From: Talpa occidentalis
Lineage: Eukaryota > Chordata > Mammalia > Eulipotyphla > Talpidae
Length of the DNA: 64,000 nucleotides
Direction of reading: 5' to 3'
Assembly: GCF_014898055.3 (NCBI RefSeq)
Contig: NW_023601104.1
Span: 44,327,199 to 44,391,198 of the forward strand
Part shown: positions 1 through 13,340 of the stretch, piece after piece
How positions within the stretch are numbered: position 1 is the stretch's first letter
How the letters are laid out: every line of letters begins with the position of its first letter
The notes under the pieces: model-generated
Database searches by the model: none
Told to the model about the DNA's origin: nothing
What the model saw: only the letters and a program-made list of their open reading frames with translations
Position numbers and translations under genes: made by a program

Positions 1-228
1 AAGCTATCCATAGCCACTGCAGCATGAGTTCCATACCTGGCCGGCCAGGGAGCTACCCACATGGTGCAGCAGACCTCTCCTGACTCGCCAGTTGCTCCCC
101 TCAGCAGTGTATTTCAGTTAATCCGCCTGTTCTGTTTCCCACTCTATCTCTGGTGAGTCCTCTCACCCCCTGCACCTCTGGCCTGTACCCCAGCTCTTGT
201 ATGCATAAATAAATATTTAAAAAATGTA
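1..228 (+). mobile_element. tRNA-derived SINE, subfamily A, cut by window start
   Basis: The sequence starts inside the element at AAGCTATCC. It contains the family's conserved CAGCAGTGTATTTCAGT block and the CTGTACCCCAG block, and it ends in TATGCATAAATAAAT. The head with the A box lies outside the window. Confidence 0.9.
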
Positions 229-1299
229 ACCAAAATATACACTTGTACTTCACCTGCAATCCAGGAAGCTGCAACCAGTTTCCTTTTTTTTAAATAACAA
301 CTAAATAAAATTCCTCTACCACATCATTTATATATTGACAAGTATAAACATGTATTTTGCCTTATTCAGAGATGAAGTATCTTTTGCTAGTAAGATATAC
401 CAATAAAATGTATGATTAGAAATCAAAACTATTATTACAAGACTATTATTAAAAATATATTGGCTCTATTTTGGCTCTATAATTGGCTCAATTTTTCTGC
501 TAATGTGTGCAATACCACAATTTTCTTTAATAAGAGAGTTCAGAATGAAACATAACAGTAAAAAAAAATATTTAAAGAGAAAAAAGCAAGTACATCCACT
601 TGCATAATTTTCTCATGAGTAATAACATGAAAAAAATCAATTAGATACAAAAGTATCTTAAAATGTTTTATGGAAGAACGATTAACACCTGAATGGTTTT
701 TTCTTTCTTGGTGTGTAAAAGATGAAGTTTTCATTTAGCATAATATCCCAAATAGTTCAATATATATTTATTATTCACAATGAACACACACACACACACA
801 CACACACACCCCACTTAACAAGGTTTACATTTTAAGCTAATTGTGTCATCAAGGATCAATAGACTTCACGTTGATACAATCCAATGAATAGGCATTTAGA
901 ATTTTCTTAATCCTATCGCTTCATATTTATTCTTTTAAAAATCGCTTTTCACAGGTATAAAAACACTTAACGCTACTCTAATAGATGTATAGCTACTGAT
1001 ATGCCTTAGAATAGATTCTTCCTTATAGACTCCCCTATAACATAAAATTAAAGGTGAATGTAGCTATCCCATTGCTTTTTCTTTTCAATTTATAAATTAC
1101 TTGATCAATAGAATAATTGGAACAGGCTAATATCTGCTGCTTTCCATATGTTTTTAACAATGAATTCACAGTCAACTACATCTTTAGTTAATTCTTTCCT
1201 TGGCTTAGGAGAATGCATATTTACAAAATTCACTTTTGTTTTTAGTATTTGCTTTTGCTTTCATTTAAGGCAACATAATCATAATCATTACAGATTACA
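229..1299. other. AT-rich intronic sequence, nothing recognised
   Basis: Intron 2 sequence without recognisable genes or repeats other than the CA repeat at 784-809. Confidence 0.6.
784..809. repeat. (AC)13 microsatellite
   Basis: An uninterrupted AC dinucleotide run of 26 bp, followed by CCCC. Confidence 0.97.
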
Positions 1300-2530
1300 T
1301 GTAGAGTTTGACAAAGAGAGATGGTAAGTAAAACGGCAAGATTTTGGACTTAGAACTGAAAGGATAATGCTGTGATTAAGATGGAGAAGACAGTGGGAGA
1401 AGTAGATGGGGATTGAGTGAAAGATTAGAATATTTAAATGCATATTAATTCTAACATACTAATTAGATATCCAAGTGATATCAAGTAGGTAACTACTATC
1501 ATTATCTGGAATTCAGTTAAGAGGTCTAGAATGGATATAGACATTTGGTAGTCTCAAAGAACAGATGGTTATTTAAAGCTATGAAACTGAATAGGATCAC
1601 CAAGGGAGTAAGCATACATATAGGAAAAGAAGGAGAGAGTAGCCCAAGGACTGAGCTCAGGGAAATGGAAAGAAAACTGCAGAGAAAATCAGAGGTCGCA
1701 ATTAGTGAGGCAGAGATGTGCTGAAAGTAAAATGAAATGTTTCAAAGAAGAGGTAGTGATCACTGGTGCAAATGCTGCTGACTTGCATATGAAGACGTAG
1801 ACTGAGAACTGACTACTGAATTATCTTCATTGAAGTCAGCAGTGATCTTGAAAGGAGCAGTTTCACTGGAAAGTTAGGATCAAAATTGAAACGGGAGAGG
1901 AACTGGAGACAACACAAGCTATGTAAGATTAATTGGAAATATTTATCGTTTAAGGCATGTAAACTGGAACAGAAAGTGGTATAAATGGAAAATGCTTTGC
2001 TTTTTAAGTTTTTAAAATGAAAAACTGCATTATAACATGTAAGTTTCAGGTGCACATCACTGAGAATTAACGTGTGTATATACTACTTTAAGCTTACTGC
2101 TATGCTAAAAAGTCCAAATACAGTGCTGTACACCAATGTTACCTCAATTTTAACAAAAACAGCAAAAAATTATATCATATACATGTGTACACACACTCAC
2201 AGTCCAATTCTAAGGTAAAATGGGAAAATTTTTTCTTTCAACATTGGAGAAATTATATGTTTGTAGGTTTAAAGAATATAGTGGGGAAACTGATAATGTA
2301 ACAAAGGGAAGAAACCCTTGCTAACAGATATCTGAGTAGCTAAGAGGGAATGGAAATTAGAATAAAAGCAGAGGATTATCCTTTCTTAGGGACAGAGGGA
2401 GTTTATCGGAATAAAATGGAAAAATACAAACCAAAAGTACTGAAGGAACTAGGTGAGTAGATCAGGTGGGGGAGAATACAAAAAAATTTTCACTTTATTT
2501 TCTCAAAGAAATAAGTAAATAACATCATCA
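1300..2530 (+). repeat. Ancient mammalian interspersed repeat, family not assigned
   Basis: Phrases such as GATCACCAAGGGAGTAAG, CCAAGGACTGAGC, AATGCTGCTGAC and GACTGAGAACTGAC occur in the order I remember from an old mammal-wide interspersed consensus. The copy is diverged and gapped. I cannot name the family with confidence. Confidence 0.5.
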
Positions 2531-2784
2531 ATCAGGATGATAGAAGAGGTTTTGTTTTGATACTTATATTCATCATATATTGTGGAGCCCAATACCTTAT
2601 TTTTGAAGGAAAGTGAAAATGTTACAATTGTGAAGGAAGTTGTGCTTATTCTCAATCTCTTTCCCAAAACCATATCGTAATATACACAAAGATAATTCTT
2701 AGTCATCCCTAATCAAAACTAAATACAGATTCCTCCTCCAGGAACTACCAACTTCCAATCAGACTTCAAACATTATCATCCCTA

Positions 2785-3043
2785 GGGGCCTCTCTGGTGG
2801 CGCAAGTCTCAGCACTATGAAGCTATCCTCAGCCACTGCAACATGAGGTCAATCCCCTGGCCAGGGAGCTAACCCAAATGGTGCAGCAGACCTCTCCTGT
2901 CTCGCCAGCTGATTCCCTTCAGCAGTGTATTTCAGTCAATCTGCCTGTTCTCTGTCAATCCACTGTCTCTGGTGAATCTTCTCCCCACCCCACTTCTGGC
3001 CTGTACTCAGTTCTTATATGCATAAATAATCTTTAAAAAATAA
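2785..3043 (+). mobile_element. tRNA-derived SINE, subfamily A
   Basis: Complete element from GGGGCCTCTCTGGTGGCGCA to TATGCATAAATAATC plus an A-rich tail. The A box is shortened, and it carries the usual CAGCAGTGTATTTCAGT block. No clear target-site duplication was seen, which suggests an older copy. Confidence 0.9.
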
Positions 3044-4439
3044 ATCTAGAAAAGAAAAATCTCTAAAGGTTCTATGTATCTAAGATTACATTTATTGCTC
3101 TAAAGATTTGACCCACAGGATTTAATCGTAAGATTAAATAGTCTTTAGCAAATTTTCTTTCTTTACTCTTTCCTATAGCTTCTAGTATTCTTGTATATTA
3201 AAAGATTTATCATTCTCAATATAAGGTTGAATTTACTCTACACTATGACAACTATTCAGTAATATTTTACATTTTCCACAAAGTAACTCCAGAATAAATG
3301 ATCTGAAGTACACTTACTGAAGTACACTTACACAGTCACACAAAACAAAATTATATGTACAGTTGTTCTTGTTATGATATTAAATAAGTTGAAATTATAA
3401 AATAAATCCAAAATATTTAATACATATTTTAATATGTAAAGTATCTGAAGATAGCATTAAGTTTATATGCTGATTATTAAAAATAGAGACATCATTAAAA
3501 AAATTTACCATAATGGCAAATAAGAATTTTTGTAGTGGCTTATGGAAAATATGAATGCTTGTTAAGGAACAGAACATAATAAACCATGACCCCTAAAATA
3601 TACTCGTAGTCAACTATACCACTCAAATTTCTTGGAACTTTTACAGAAGTTACAGAAACATAAATTGAAATGTGTAAAATCTTCACAGAAGCAATTTTAA
3701 AAAGTGTTATTTTCACAAGTCTTAGTACCTTGAAAAAGATCATGCAGACAATTATTATTCTGTATGCACCACCTGAAATGCCTTTTAAAAGTTTGATCAA
3801 TATTTGTAATGTTCTATATGTATATGTGTAAGCAGGAAAAAGAGGAAATAATGAATTGTTAATTTTCAAGAATCTTAATACAAATAAATCCACATATACA
3901 ATAAAATATCCATATAGCTGAGACTGGAAGAACACCTTACAATACTTAGAAGTACTATAAACTCATGAATCAAAACAGCTGATTTGCTAAAAATTTATCT
4001 GTACATATAATAACTAATATCACTTCTAATTATCTATTGAAAATATAACCTATGTAAAAAGACATATGTAAGGGACAAAATTATATATACACAAATTACT
4101 TATATTATCTGAAAAGGATGAATGAAGAAAGGTTAGCTTTAACTTTCTCTGTAATGTGTGCATTTTTATGAATTGTGATGAAAAAAATATCAACTTTCAT
4201 TGTGGGAAAAAATCCTTAATAGCAATGTTTTCCTTTTAAGGGACACATTAAAGTAATATAATAAATTTTATGTAATTTATTTTATATTAAAATCCCTGCT
4301 CTAAATTTAGTATTAATACATGTAATAAACATGGGAAGGAGTTGGAGAGTCATAAAAAATGCCTATTTTAAGTCAGGTATTATGTGACATGACATATTTT
4401 CTTTCATGGTCCCTAAAGAAAAAACTAACAATTATGTGA
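3044..4439. other. AT-rich intronic sequence, nothing recognised
   Basis: Long AT-rich stretch of intron 2. Short open frames here are chance, with no codon bias or domain. Confidence 0.55.
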
Positions 4440-4560
4440 AAGGTACTAATATCCCCATTACACAGATGAGAAAATTAGAAGTCCCAAAAGATTAAGTGAT
4501 TTGATCTAAATCATACAGCTAGCAAGTAGCACAGCTCAGATTCAAATTATGCTGTCTGAC
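4440..4560 (+). mobile_element. MIR SINE fragment
   Basis: It carries the MIR core pattern: CCCCATTACACAGATGAGAAAA, then AAGTGATTTGATC, then CATACAGCTAGCAAGTAGCA and CTCAGATTCAAAT. This is an ancient mammalian-wide element. Confidence 0.85.
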
Positions 4561-7500
4561 ACATTTTTTATAGGGATCTTGTATTCCATCTCACATCCCC
4601 AACAGGCATAGAAAATACTGAACTGACTTGATAATTTCTTAATAAATGCCACTGTATAATGTTCAAAGTGCTGATTACAATATGTATGATCATAGAGATT
4701 TGACTAGACCCTTCTAATCTCAAGTCTGCAACAAATCTCTAAAGTCGAGCTTATATATGATTTGAAATGTAAAAGACAAAATCTCACGGGGTTAAGCAAA
4801 GAAAAATTGAATAGCTTCATGCAAATAAATTAATCTCATAGATAACAAGAAATTTCAAACCACCTTGCGCGCTAGTATCAAGATGAAAATGGGAAAATAC
4901 AAAGAAACTATCAAGGTGCTATGTTTACAGATCTTTACATTTACAGATGTTGAGTTCTCCTTGCAAAGGTAAAATTCAAACTTTTAGGACTAATACTTGA
5001 ATAAGGAAAAAAAAATCAACCCACTGAAAACTTCAAATTATTTCCCAGGGATGGACCAATGTACTAGTCTGGTAAATCATACATAAATTTTGACTACCAT
5101 ATTTCCAAACTCATTTATAAGTAGATTGGTGCAAAGAATTACAGAACTACAGAAAGTAAAGAAACAAGTTTATCATTAACTTGAATATATCAAAATCATT
5201 TTAATTTTCACTTGCCTTATTTCCCAACCTGTAAAACAGAGATCAAAATTCCTACCTATAGATATTTCTTTAAGAATTAAAATAAATTATAGAAATGGAA
5301 AATTTAATTAAAACAATAAACCATGTACCACTTATATTATTAAGCAACTTTTAGTGATATAATTCTAAATTTTTAAAAACAAGACAATCACTTTTCCCAT
5401 TAAAATGTTAGTGTTTTAAAAGGCACATAAAGATATTCAGAAGCTGGCTCTTTAAAAAACACTAAAGTTAGATAACTGTTTCTTCAAACATTTCCAAATC
5501 CAAAGGTTCTTCAAAATTCCTCTGAAACAAAATTATATTTGTTTTGCATATTTTCTGTTGTCAACAAATGAAAATGGTCCTTGGTTAAATTGTTTAATCT
5601 AATTAAACCTAAATTTCCCTGGTCACCTTGTAGTTTTCTACGTATTTTTAATGGAATTGGGTGAATTATTTAAAAGGCCTTCAGTAAAAATCATTGATAA
5701 AGCAATTTTTTTAAAAAATCAAAGGGAAAAAAAAAACATATCCAAGAAAGCTGGAATATGATTTCAAAGTTGAGTGGCTTGTCATAAAAGGGCAATCTGC
5801 AGTTTGTTTTTAATGGCTTTCCTGCCAAGACTTTACAGAACCTCAGAACTTTTCTCATTGACGTATGTACATTTTCTAAAAATAAGAATACTGTTTTCAA
5901 ACCTTACTTACTTTACTAAATCATTCTGGCCATACCAAATACATCAGCATTATTATTCTCAGACAAATGTAAAATATATATATAATTATCATTCACATTT
6001 ATAGTTATCTGTTAAAACTATATGCTATCTGTAACATTCTCATTTATTTTCACAAACTTCAGAGAATAAGTTTCTTAGACACATCCCACACAGATAATTT
6101 CAACAGCAAAAACATTTTCACAGGAGCTGAAAAATTACAAAGTAGATCAGCATTTTAAGCCCAACAGCAGGAAACCATATAATAAAAGTAGCAGCCTTCC
6201 ACTATAAAATTACTAATCTTAGTAATACAGTACATTAAACATGCCATTTTGAGATATATGCCAACCTAAACTGTCACATAAGGCATATCTAGCTCATTAT
6301 CACAGTTAGTGTTTTTCATATCCAGAGTCACTCTAGTTTTTAAATAAAATATCAAATACATCAGTATAGCTAAAAATATGATAAAGCTTTGAAAGGAATA
6401 TACCTTTCCTAAACAGAACAGATATACACTTCAGAAGTTTAAAATATTACTGTAATGATAACATGGCTGGACATTTTCTGTTGAGGAGATGTATAAATAC
6501 AAAATAGAATACTTACATTTTAAAAGCAGAATTTGTAAGAAATGTTAAATTTAAACAAATGATAAATATTTGAAACAATATTTTGAAATAATTCATAAAC
6601 GTAAGATTTCTTCCAAAGTTCCCTCAAATAGAACTGTATTTGCTCTGCAAAAAAATGTATGTAGTCATCTTACCTATATTATTTATTCCTCTAAGAGCAG
6701 GTCATCATAGAGTACTATGATATGTGTATCAATTAGAAGGCATCAATGGGACTTTCCTTATTCCTCCTTACATTTAATTCAACCTTGAGTTATAAAACTG
6801 GTATTATTGATTTATGAATAGCACTTAAGTAAAGATTACACAGTGAATATTTTTATTTCAAATCCCCATCTGGTGCTTAATGTCACTTCAGCTGTTCAAT
6901 TTTTTAATGTTTCTCTACATAACTAGCCAATAATTTCACAAATCAGTATAAAATGCTAGATAGACTTTTAATCTCAAGTTCGAAATGTATAAACATCTGA
7001 ATTTGACGGGGTCTTGCTTAAGACTGATTCTTACGTGAAATAAATATTTATCAAATTTATATAATTTAATAAATGAGAAAAACTTTATCCGATATGATTG
7101 CAAACAGTTATGAATCAAAAATAAACTAATAGACTAATAAAACGGACCCATTTAAGTCACTATTTAAATATACTTGCACAGACAAGAGGAGATGGAAAGC
7201 GAACAAATGTCAAAACCAAATTTCTATTTCTGAAGTTTTTGCATATAGAACACTCTCCACAGTTATTTGTACTTCACTAGGTCCCCAATTTTTATTCTTC
7301 TATATTTAGCACATAATTGCCTAATAAAAGAAAGCCCTCATGTTTCTTAACATCTTTTCTGTATCCTTTCATTTTCCTTTAGCCCTTTCCTTTCTAAACA
7401 GGTTAATCTTCTCTTTAGTACTATTTATTTTTCCTAAGCAGAAAGCCAGACACTGCAGCTAACACTCTTTTTCCTCCACAGGCAATTCTTAGTCCACAGT

Positions 7501-10500
7501 ACAAATCTCACAAACTACATTCGAAATATACATTTTAATTATAGTACCACTGCCAGTCATTTTATAGACACAAGAGACACATTTTTAGGTAAAAACACTA
7601 CTGTTAATACGTCTCTAAGACAAATATTTTAATATTTTAAGATTATTTTTCTTTTTCATTATTTTCTTTTATCTATACAAATATCAGCACTATCTCCTAT
7701 CCCCATTCCTCCACTCCCCAACAATATCCCATATTACCAAACTACTTTTGAACCCGTGAATATGCAAGAATTTGTTGTATCTTCATGGCATATATATTTA
7801 TGCCTCTCTGCTTCAAATGACCTTCTGTTCTTGTCCACAAGCAATTTAAAATTCAACTCTCAAAAACCTGTTAGCTCCTCCATTCAATCTTCTTTGAAGT
7901 CTAACTTTTTCTTTCAAGATCTAGCCACTTTCTACTCAAAATTCTACCATTATACCATTAGCAAGGTTTATCAAAATCAGCGATTCATCTTTGGTGTTTC
8001 TTATTGCTCTCTTGTTTGTGAGAAATATCTTTAGGGCATTGTATATTTAGTTCTAACCCGAAAGGGAGCACACAAATCCATCAAAATGTTAATAATTCTG
8101 GTAATGGTGGCAGGTAAGGGCAGTGAAAGCAGCAGTGTTTACATGACAAACACTAGGAGTTATCTTAATCTACTATTCTCCAACAGATTTTAGAAAAGAA
8201 AATAAAAGAATTTAGAAAAATGTAGGAGACCAAGCAAAAGAAATGAAAGAGTGTGTATCTATTAAATGTGTCACATCTATTAGATCAGTCATTGGTTTAC
8301 TGCAGCAAAAATCAAAGCAATGCACTGATATGACATTAGTATTTCATGAATTCCTCAACATTTTAATGGCTTAAAAAGTATTTAAAAGGCTTTAAAGTAG
8401 TCAAATTCAGTAAATTTCCTAAAATTTTAATTTCAAATAATAACACATACTAACATCTTGACAAACTACACAAACAAAGGTTTACCTTTTCTTTCTTCGG
8501 AAATAAGAAAATTAAGTAGTTCAGATTCTAAAAGCCATTATGTATTTAAACATGCTAACGTTTCCTCCTTAGGTGGAAAAACAGATATTGACATGTGTTA
8601 AAATTAAATTAGTTAGTAACCATATATTAAATAATATTAAATAAAATATAACTGAGTTGTTAGTAATCTTTGGTTTTCACAATTATCTTATGTCATTATA
8701 ATTACACCTGAATACAAAGGTAGTAATGTGACAGTACGTAAACTATAATGTGACATGACTACAAAGTCATGTAATGAAGGCAATTAAAATTATTTTATTA
8801 ATAAATATTAATTAAGCTCATGTGCTTAAATCAGAATATTTATAAAGGGATCTTCATTTTGAAGATGGGTTTGGAGTATTATCTGTAATATTGGCTTTTA
8901 GTTTTCTTCTCACAAGGACAAAATGCTAAATAGAAAGCAAAATCCCCTGGTTATTCTTTACTCTTCCTTAATACCTGATCCCTACTTATCTTAACAGTTC
9001 TGTGGCCATTTCATGTTTGAATTTTCAAAATTAAAGGTTCACTTATCCACAGATTTTACACACATACACTCCCATCAAGTATACTGGAAATGTAATAAAG
9101 AACTAAAGATGAATTACCTTCTACATCCATTGTATTAATATTACATGAGCACTTCACAGAAGAAACCTCAAATTGGTCATTCATACATTCATTTAAATTT
9201 TGAGTGCCACCTATGTTGAAAACACTAGGATGTATGCTGAGCATACAAGCAGGCAAAAAGGATGACGTAAAACCCTTCACAATAATAGAGCTTAATTCCA
9301 TCATTCAGTTAATATGTGTAAAACCTATCAAGAAAATATTTCTTGTTTTAATTTTAAATGTAAAGGAAAAAAGTCTTCAAAATCATATTAAATATTCTTA
9401 TGTTAGAAAGTGGTCCCTAAACTTGCAATGTAATGCAAATAACATCAAAATTCTAATTAACTAAAACTGGACCAATTTATTGAAGTGGGTACATAAACAT
9501 ATAAAACAGTAATGTTTTTAAGTTAATAATGATTGTATATCTGTATTTTCTACTTAAGCTGCCTTACAAAGAGCCTCATGCTTATTTTTAAAGCATATTA
9601 TTTTTTCTTTTTAAACCACTATGAATATCCAGCCAATATGCAACACTTAAGGAAAGTTTTATTAAAGTCATAAAAATATAGAAACACACATGTACTTGAA
9701 AACAATTTATTAGAAAATTTATGCTTTTTTTTTTAATCAAAGCTAACTGCTTACCCAAAATAAACAAAAAAGGTAGAGTTAATGAACAAAACAAGCAAGC
9801 AAAAAAAAGAAATTTGGCCAATGAAGAAAAGTAACAAAACTGTAGAAATCAAATGAACCTGAAAATATTGCCACTTTCAAATAGTAAAATTACAGGAAAA
9901 TAGAAAATGACCCAACTATATTCCAGTCAATATAATCTTTTTTTTTAACCTGGACTTTGGGTGTAGCAAATTGACAAAAAAATTATAAAGTAGTATGCTT
10001 TTAACTTAAGAAAAATATAAAGGATTTATTAATTTTAAAATAAGGAGGAAGTAAAAGACTTATTTCCTTACAATCGTATGCAAAAAGGGTGTTAGGGGCT
10101 GGAGATCACAGTAAAACAACAAGAGAATGAAGTGTCCGGTATAATTGTACCATAGATTTAGAAAATATAGTTAAGTTACATGACAATTATCAGCATATGT
10201 CATTTAATCTCTTGGTAGCTAGGTTTTCTCAACTGTTAAGTGAAGATACTGAAAGATATATCTAAATTTCACTCCTTTTATCTAGTTTCATTAATTCCAT
10301 TTTTCAATTTCTTTAATTGGAAAATCTCCCTGCTACTCACAGGTGCCCTCATTAAATTCCTATGTGTCCTCATTTTGTCTTTGACAAAGATGTTCTACAA
10401 TATAATTTAAAATAAAGCTTAAGAAGACAGTAACAATGAAAACACAACTTCTGAGGCTAATGTAAGACATGACCATATTCTTTTACAATGAAAAGATGCT

Positions 10501-12949
10501 TTGTAATCATTGAGCAAATAGCTACGTGGGCGGGGGTGGGGGGGTGGGGGTGCGTCCGATAAATATAACAAGAGAAAACTTCCTGAGAGATCTGATAGTA
10601 AAGAATGAAATTAGATTTATTTTACAAAGTACATTCATTGCTTTAAAAAAAAAAAACTTGTCTTAGAAAAATAAAATATGAGTTATACAAAAATAATTAA
10701 GGCTGAGTATCTGAAAGATTAATCTCCAGGACCTCACTAGTTTCGAACATAATTCCTTCCAAAAAAAAAAAAGTATTTAAAAAATGAGTATAAGCAAAGT
10801 TGAAGTTACAGTTCTTCTAAAATAGTAACATAAAACAAAAATAAAAACATCTATCACATTCCCTACTATATTCTGTTATAATGAAATAGACCACACCTCC
10901 CTTCTACTTCATCCTTCCCCCCAAATTAGTAGTTCATGAGAGTCACAGTCCAATCTCATCCCTAGAGCTGCAAATTATTAACGGTTTTAATGAAGACGAT
11001 TTTCTTCTTTAGGATAGGAATGATTTTTGAAAAAGTGAGTCAACTGAGTCAGCATTTATGATATCATAGAGGAAATGGCAGAATTTGTAATATCATTTAA
11101 AAAGTTGATCTTGTGAAAATGTATACTGCAAAAGAATCATGGGGCTTTCAATATGTAACTGCTCTCAAAAATCTTTAAAACAAAAAGAAAGGTGATTCCT
11201 TAAAAACTTCAAAAAGTATGCTCAGTTCCACAGGGAAAATAAGAAATACTACAATCTAACTTAAAAATTACTGAGTTCAGGAAAAAAAGGATTAGAAATT
11301 ATAAACATACTGAACATCAGTAAGGCATAAGACAGATTTTGAAGAAAAATATTAATTTAAAATATCAATTATTAAATAATTGAAGAATAATTAAAAAATG
11401 TTTTATTTTCCACACCAAAATCTTACCTGAAACATATTGTTGTTAAAAAACTCAAGATACTGATTTCATTTTTCATCTGGTCCTGTCAACGATGCTATGA
11501 CAGGCCCTGCAGGAAGCAGCAAAAGATCAATGATGGAGTGCAGATATTATGCGTTTTCATGATCAAGATTTGTTATGGAAAAGGATATCCATATAGCAGT
11601 GGCTTAAAACTTAGTAAATATTGAAACTATCTGAAAAAGTTTGTCAATGTACACAATATTCTTCTTTTTAGACTTTGTAGTTTTAAAAAGTTTCTCATTA
11701 TCTTCTTTATCAAAAATTTTTAAATGATGGCAAGTATATATGTAAAATTTCAAATAATCACTTTTATATTGATGAGAATTGATAAAGAAAACAATCTACA
11801 ATATCAAAAATGAAAAATCTTGGTTGAAAACTGAAATACGTTTAAAAATGTGGAGGAAAACATCCCCTTGACTTCTAGATGTGATTATTTTACTTTTATT
11901 TCACTTAATTACTATAATTACCAATAAATTACCACTAGCCATAATTAAAATAAAAATTAAAACAGACTTTTTATAAGCAGTAACCTCAAAATCAAATAGT
12001 TATTTGCAACACTGGAAAAATGTCTTCAAAAAAAGTATATAGGATACAAAAACATTAGGAAAAAATGTGTGCAAACTCCAAGACTTAATTAACTCTTGGG
12101 TAACTGACGTTATATTCCATAGATACCAAAAAATTCATGATAGTAAAAATAACAATCAAAACTGCTTCACAAAGATTCCAAATGCCATTTTAAAATTCCG
12201 AATTATCGTAAAATAATATAGAACTTTGCTTTTTTACCTTAGGAACTGTTTTCCATTCAAGGGTCAATTAATCATAAGACTGTGATGAGATACCTATATT
12301 AATTGGAATACTATTAGAACACACAAGAAACTTCTGGATATGTCATGGAAGCATACTATAAGTTGGCACTTCAAACATTAAGAAATTTTAAACCATAGAA
12401 ATAAATGACTAATTTTTAGAGTTTGTAATCAAGTTTTAATTTACTTGTAATAAAATTTCAACAACACTTTATTATTTCAACAGCACTCCACTGTCAAATT
12501 GGAACATCCTAAAAATATTTCCTACATGCTATACCTATGTCATTTGTTGGAAAACCAAACTCCCAGTAAAGTTTGCTTGCCAAAGATCCTAAACATGCCA
12601 AAAAAGATAAAACTGAATTTACAGGGACTGAATTTTACAGAGACTATTTCTCCTATAAAAATAAACAAATGTTAGTCAAAGATGATAACAAAAAAAGAAC
12701 AATAATGTACTTCCACTCACTTATGATTTAAAAATGTTCTTGGGTTGAGGATATGGAGAAATTTAAATCCTTCTCGCCTAAGGTTAATTTCTTTTTATTC
12801 TAAACCTAAAGCCCCCATCTCCTTTTCATGTTGATTTTACCAGATTCATGGAAAATCACTTGTTTTAAATATTAAAAATATGGAAAAGCAAATGCCGTGT
12901 CTTTAAAAAATAACATGAAGAAAAGGGAAACGTCACCAAACCAAGCATC
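4561..12949. other. AT-rich intron 2, no recent insertion recognised
   Basis: About 8.4 kb without any copy of the local SINE family or any L1, LTR or DNA transposon that I can recognise. The interval 7380-8035 is relatively pyrimidine-rich and could be a very old LINE remnant, but I cannot support that. A G-rich run is listed at 10528-10550. Confidence 0.5.
10528..10550 (+). repeat. G-rich run, quadruplex-type
   Basis: Four G tracts (3, 5, 7 and 5 bases) are separated by single C or T bases. This meets the usual quadruplex pattern on the plus strand, which is the strand antisense to NOVA1 RNA. Confidence 0.85.
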
Positions 12950-13340
12950 AGGAAATACTGAGAAGCCCTGCTTCATTTCTTACATGTTGCGTTTTATACT
13001 ATGACACTTCAGTCTCTGAGGGTCAGGTTAATTAAGCGCCCATAGCAGCTGCAGTGCAATGTGAGACACATACTGCTGAGGTTCCCACCAGTCCAGTCCA
13101 ATTACCTATAGTATTCCAGCACTGGACAAGTGACAACCAACCTCTCCTCTCTAGTCATTTGCTCCCACTGGTCTACTGATAAATGTTAGAACAAACTAAC
13201 CTCTTTTTGGAAAAGCCTGCAAAGCTGAATGCACCTGCTGCAGGCTGCAATGATGAGTCCCAGAGAGATGTTTGTCAGTCAGATCTCTGCAGATGTTGTT
13301 TAACTTTATGCTAGAGCTGTATCCAAAGATGGAAATGAGA
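12950..13340. promoter_or_regulatory. Candidate conserved noncoding element in intron 2
   Basis: This is a stretch of higher GC and complexity inside AT-rich intron. It has a homeodomain-type TTAATTAAG, a CAGCTG E-box at about 13048, and balanced composition without repeat signatures. Regulatory function is inference, since conservation could not be tested. Confidence 0.3.

Noticed and set aside
3540..3935. 131-codon open frame on the minus strand of intron 2
   Set aside because: AT-rich composition, no codon bias, no domain and no splice context for NOVA1.
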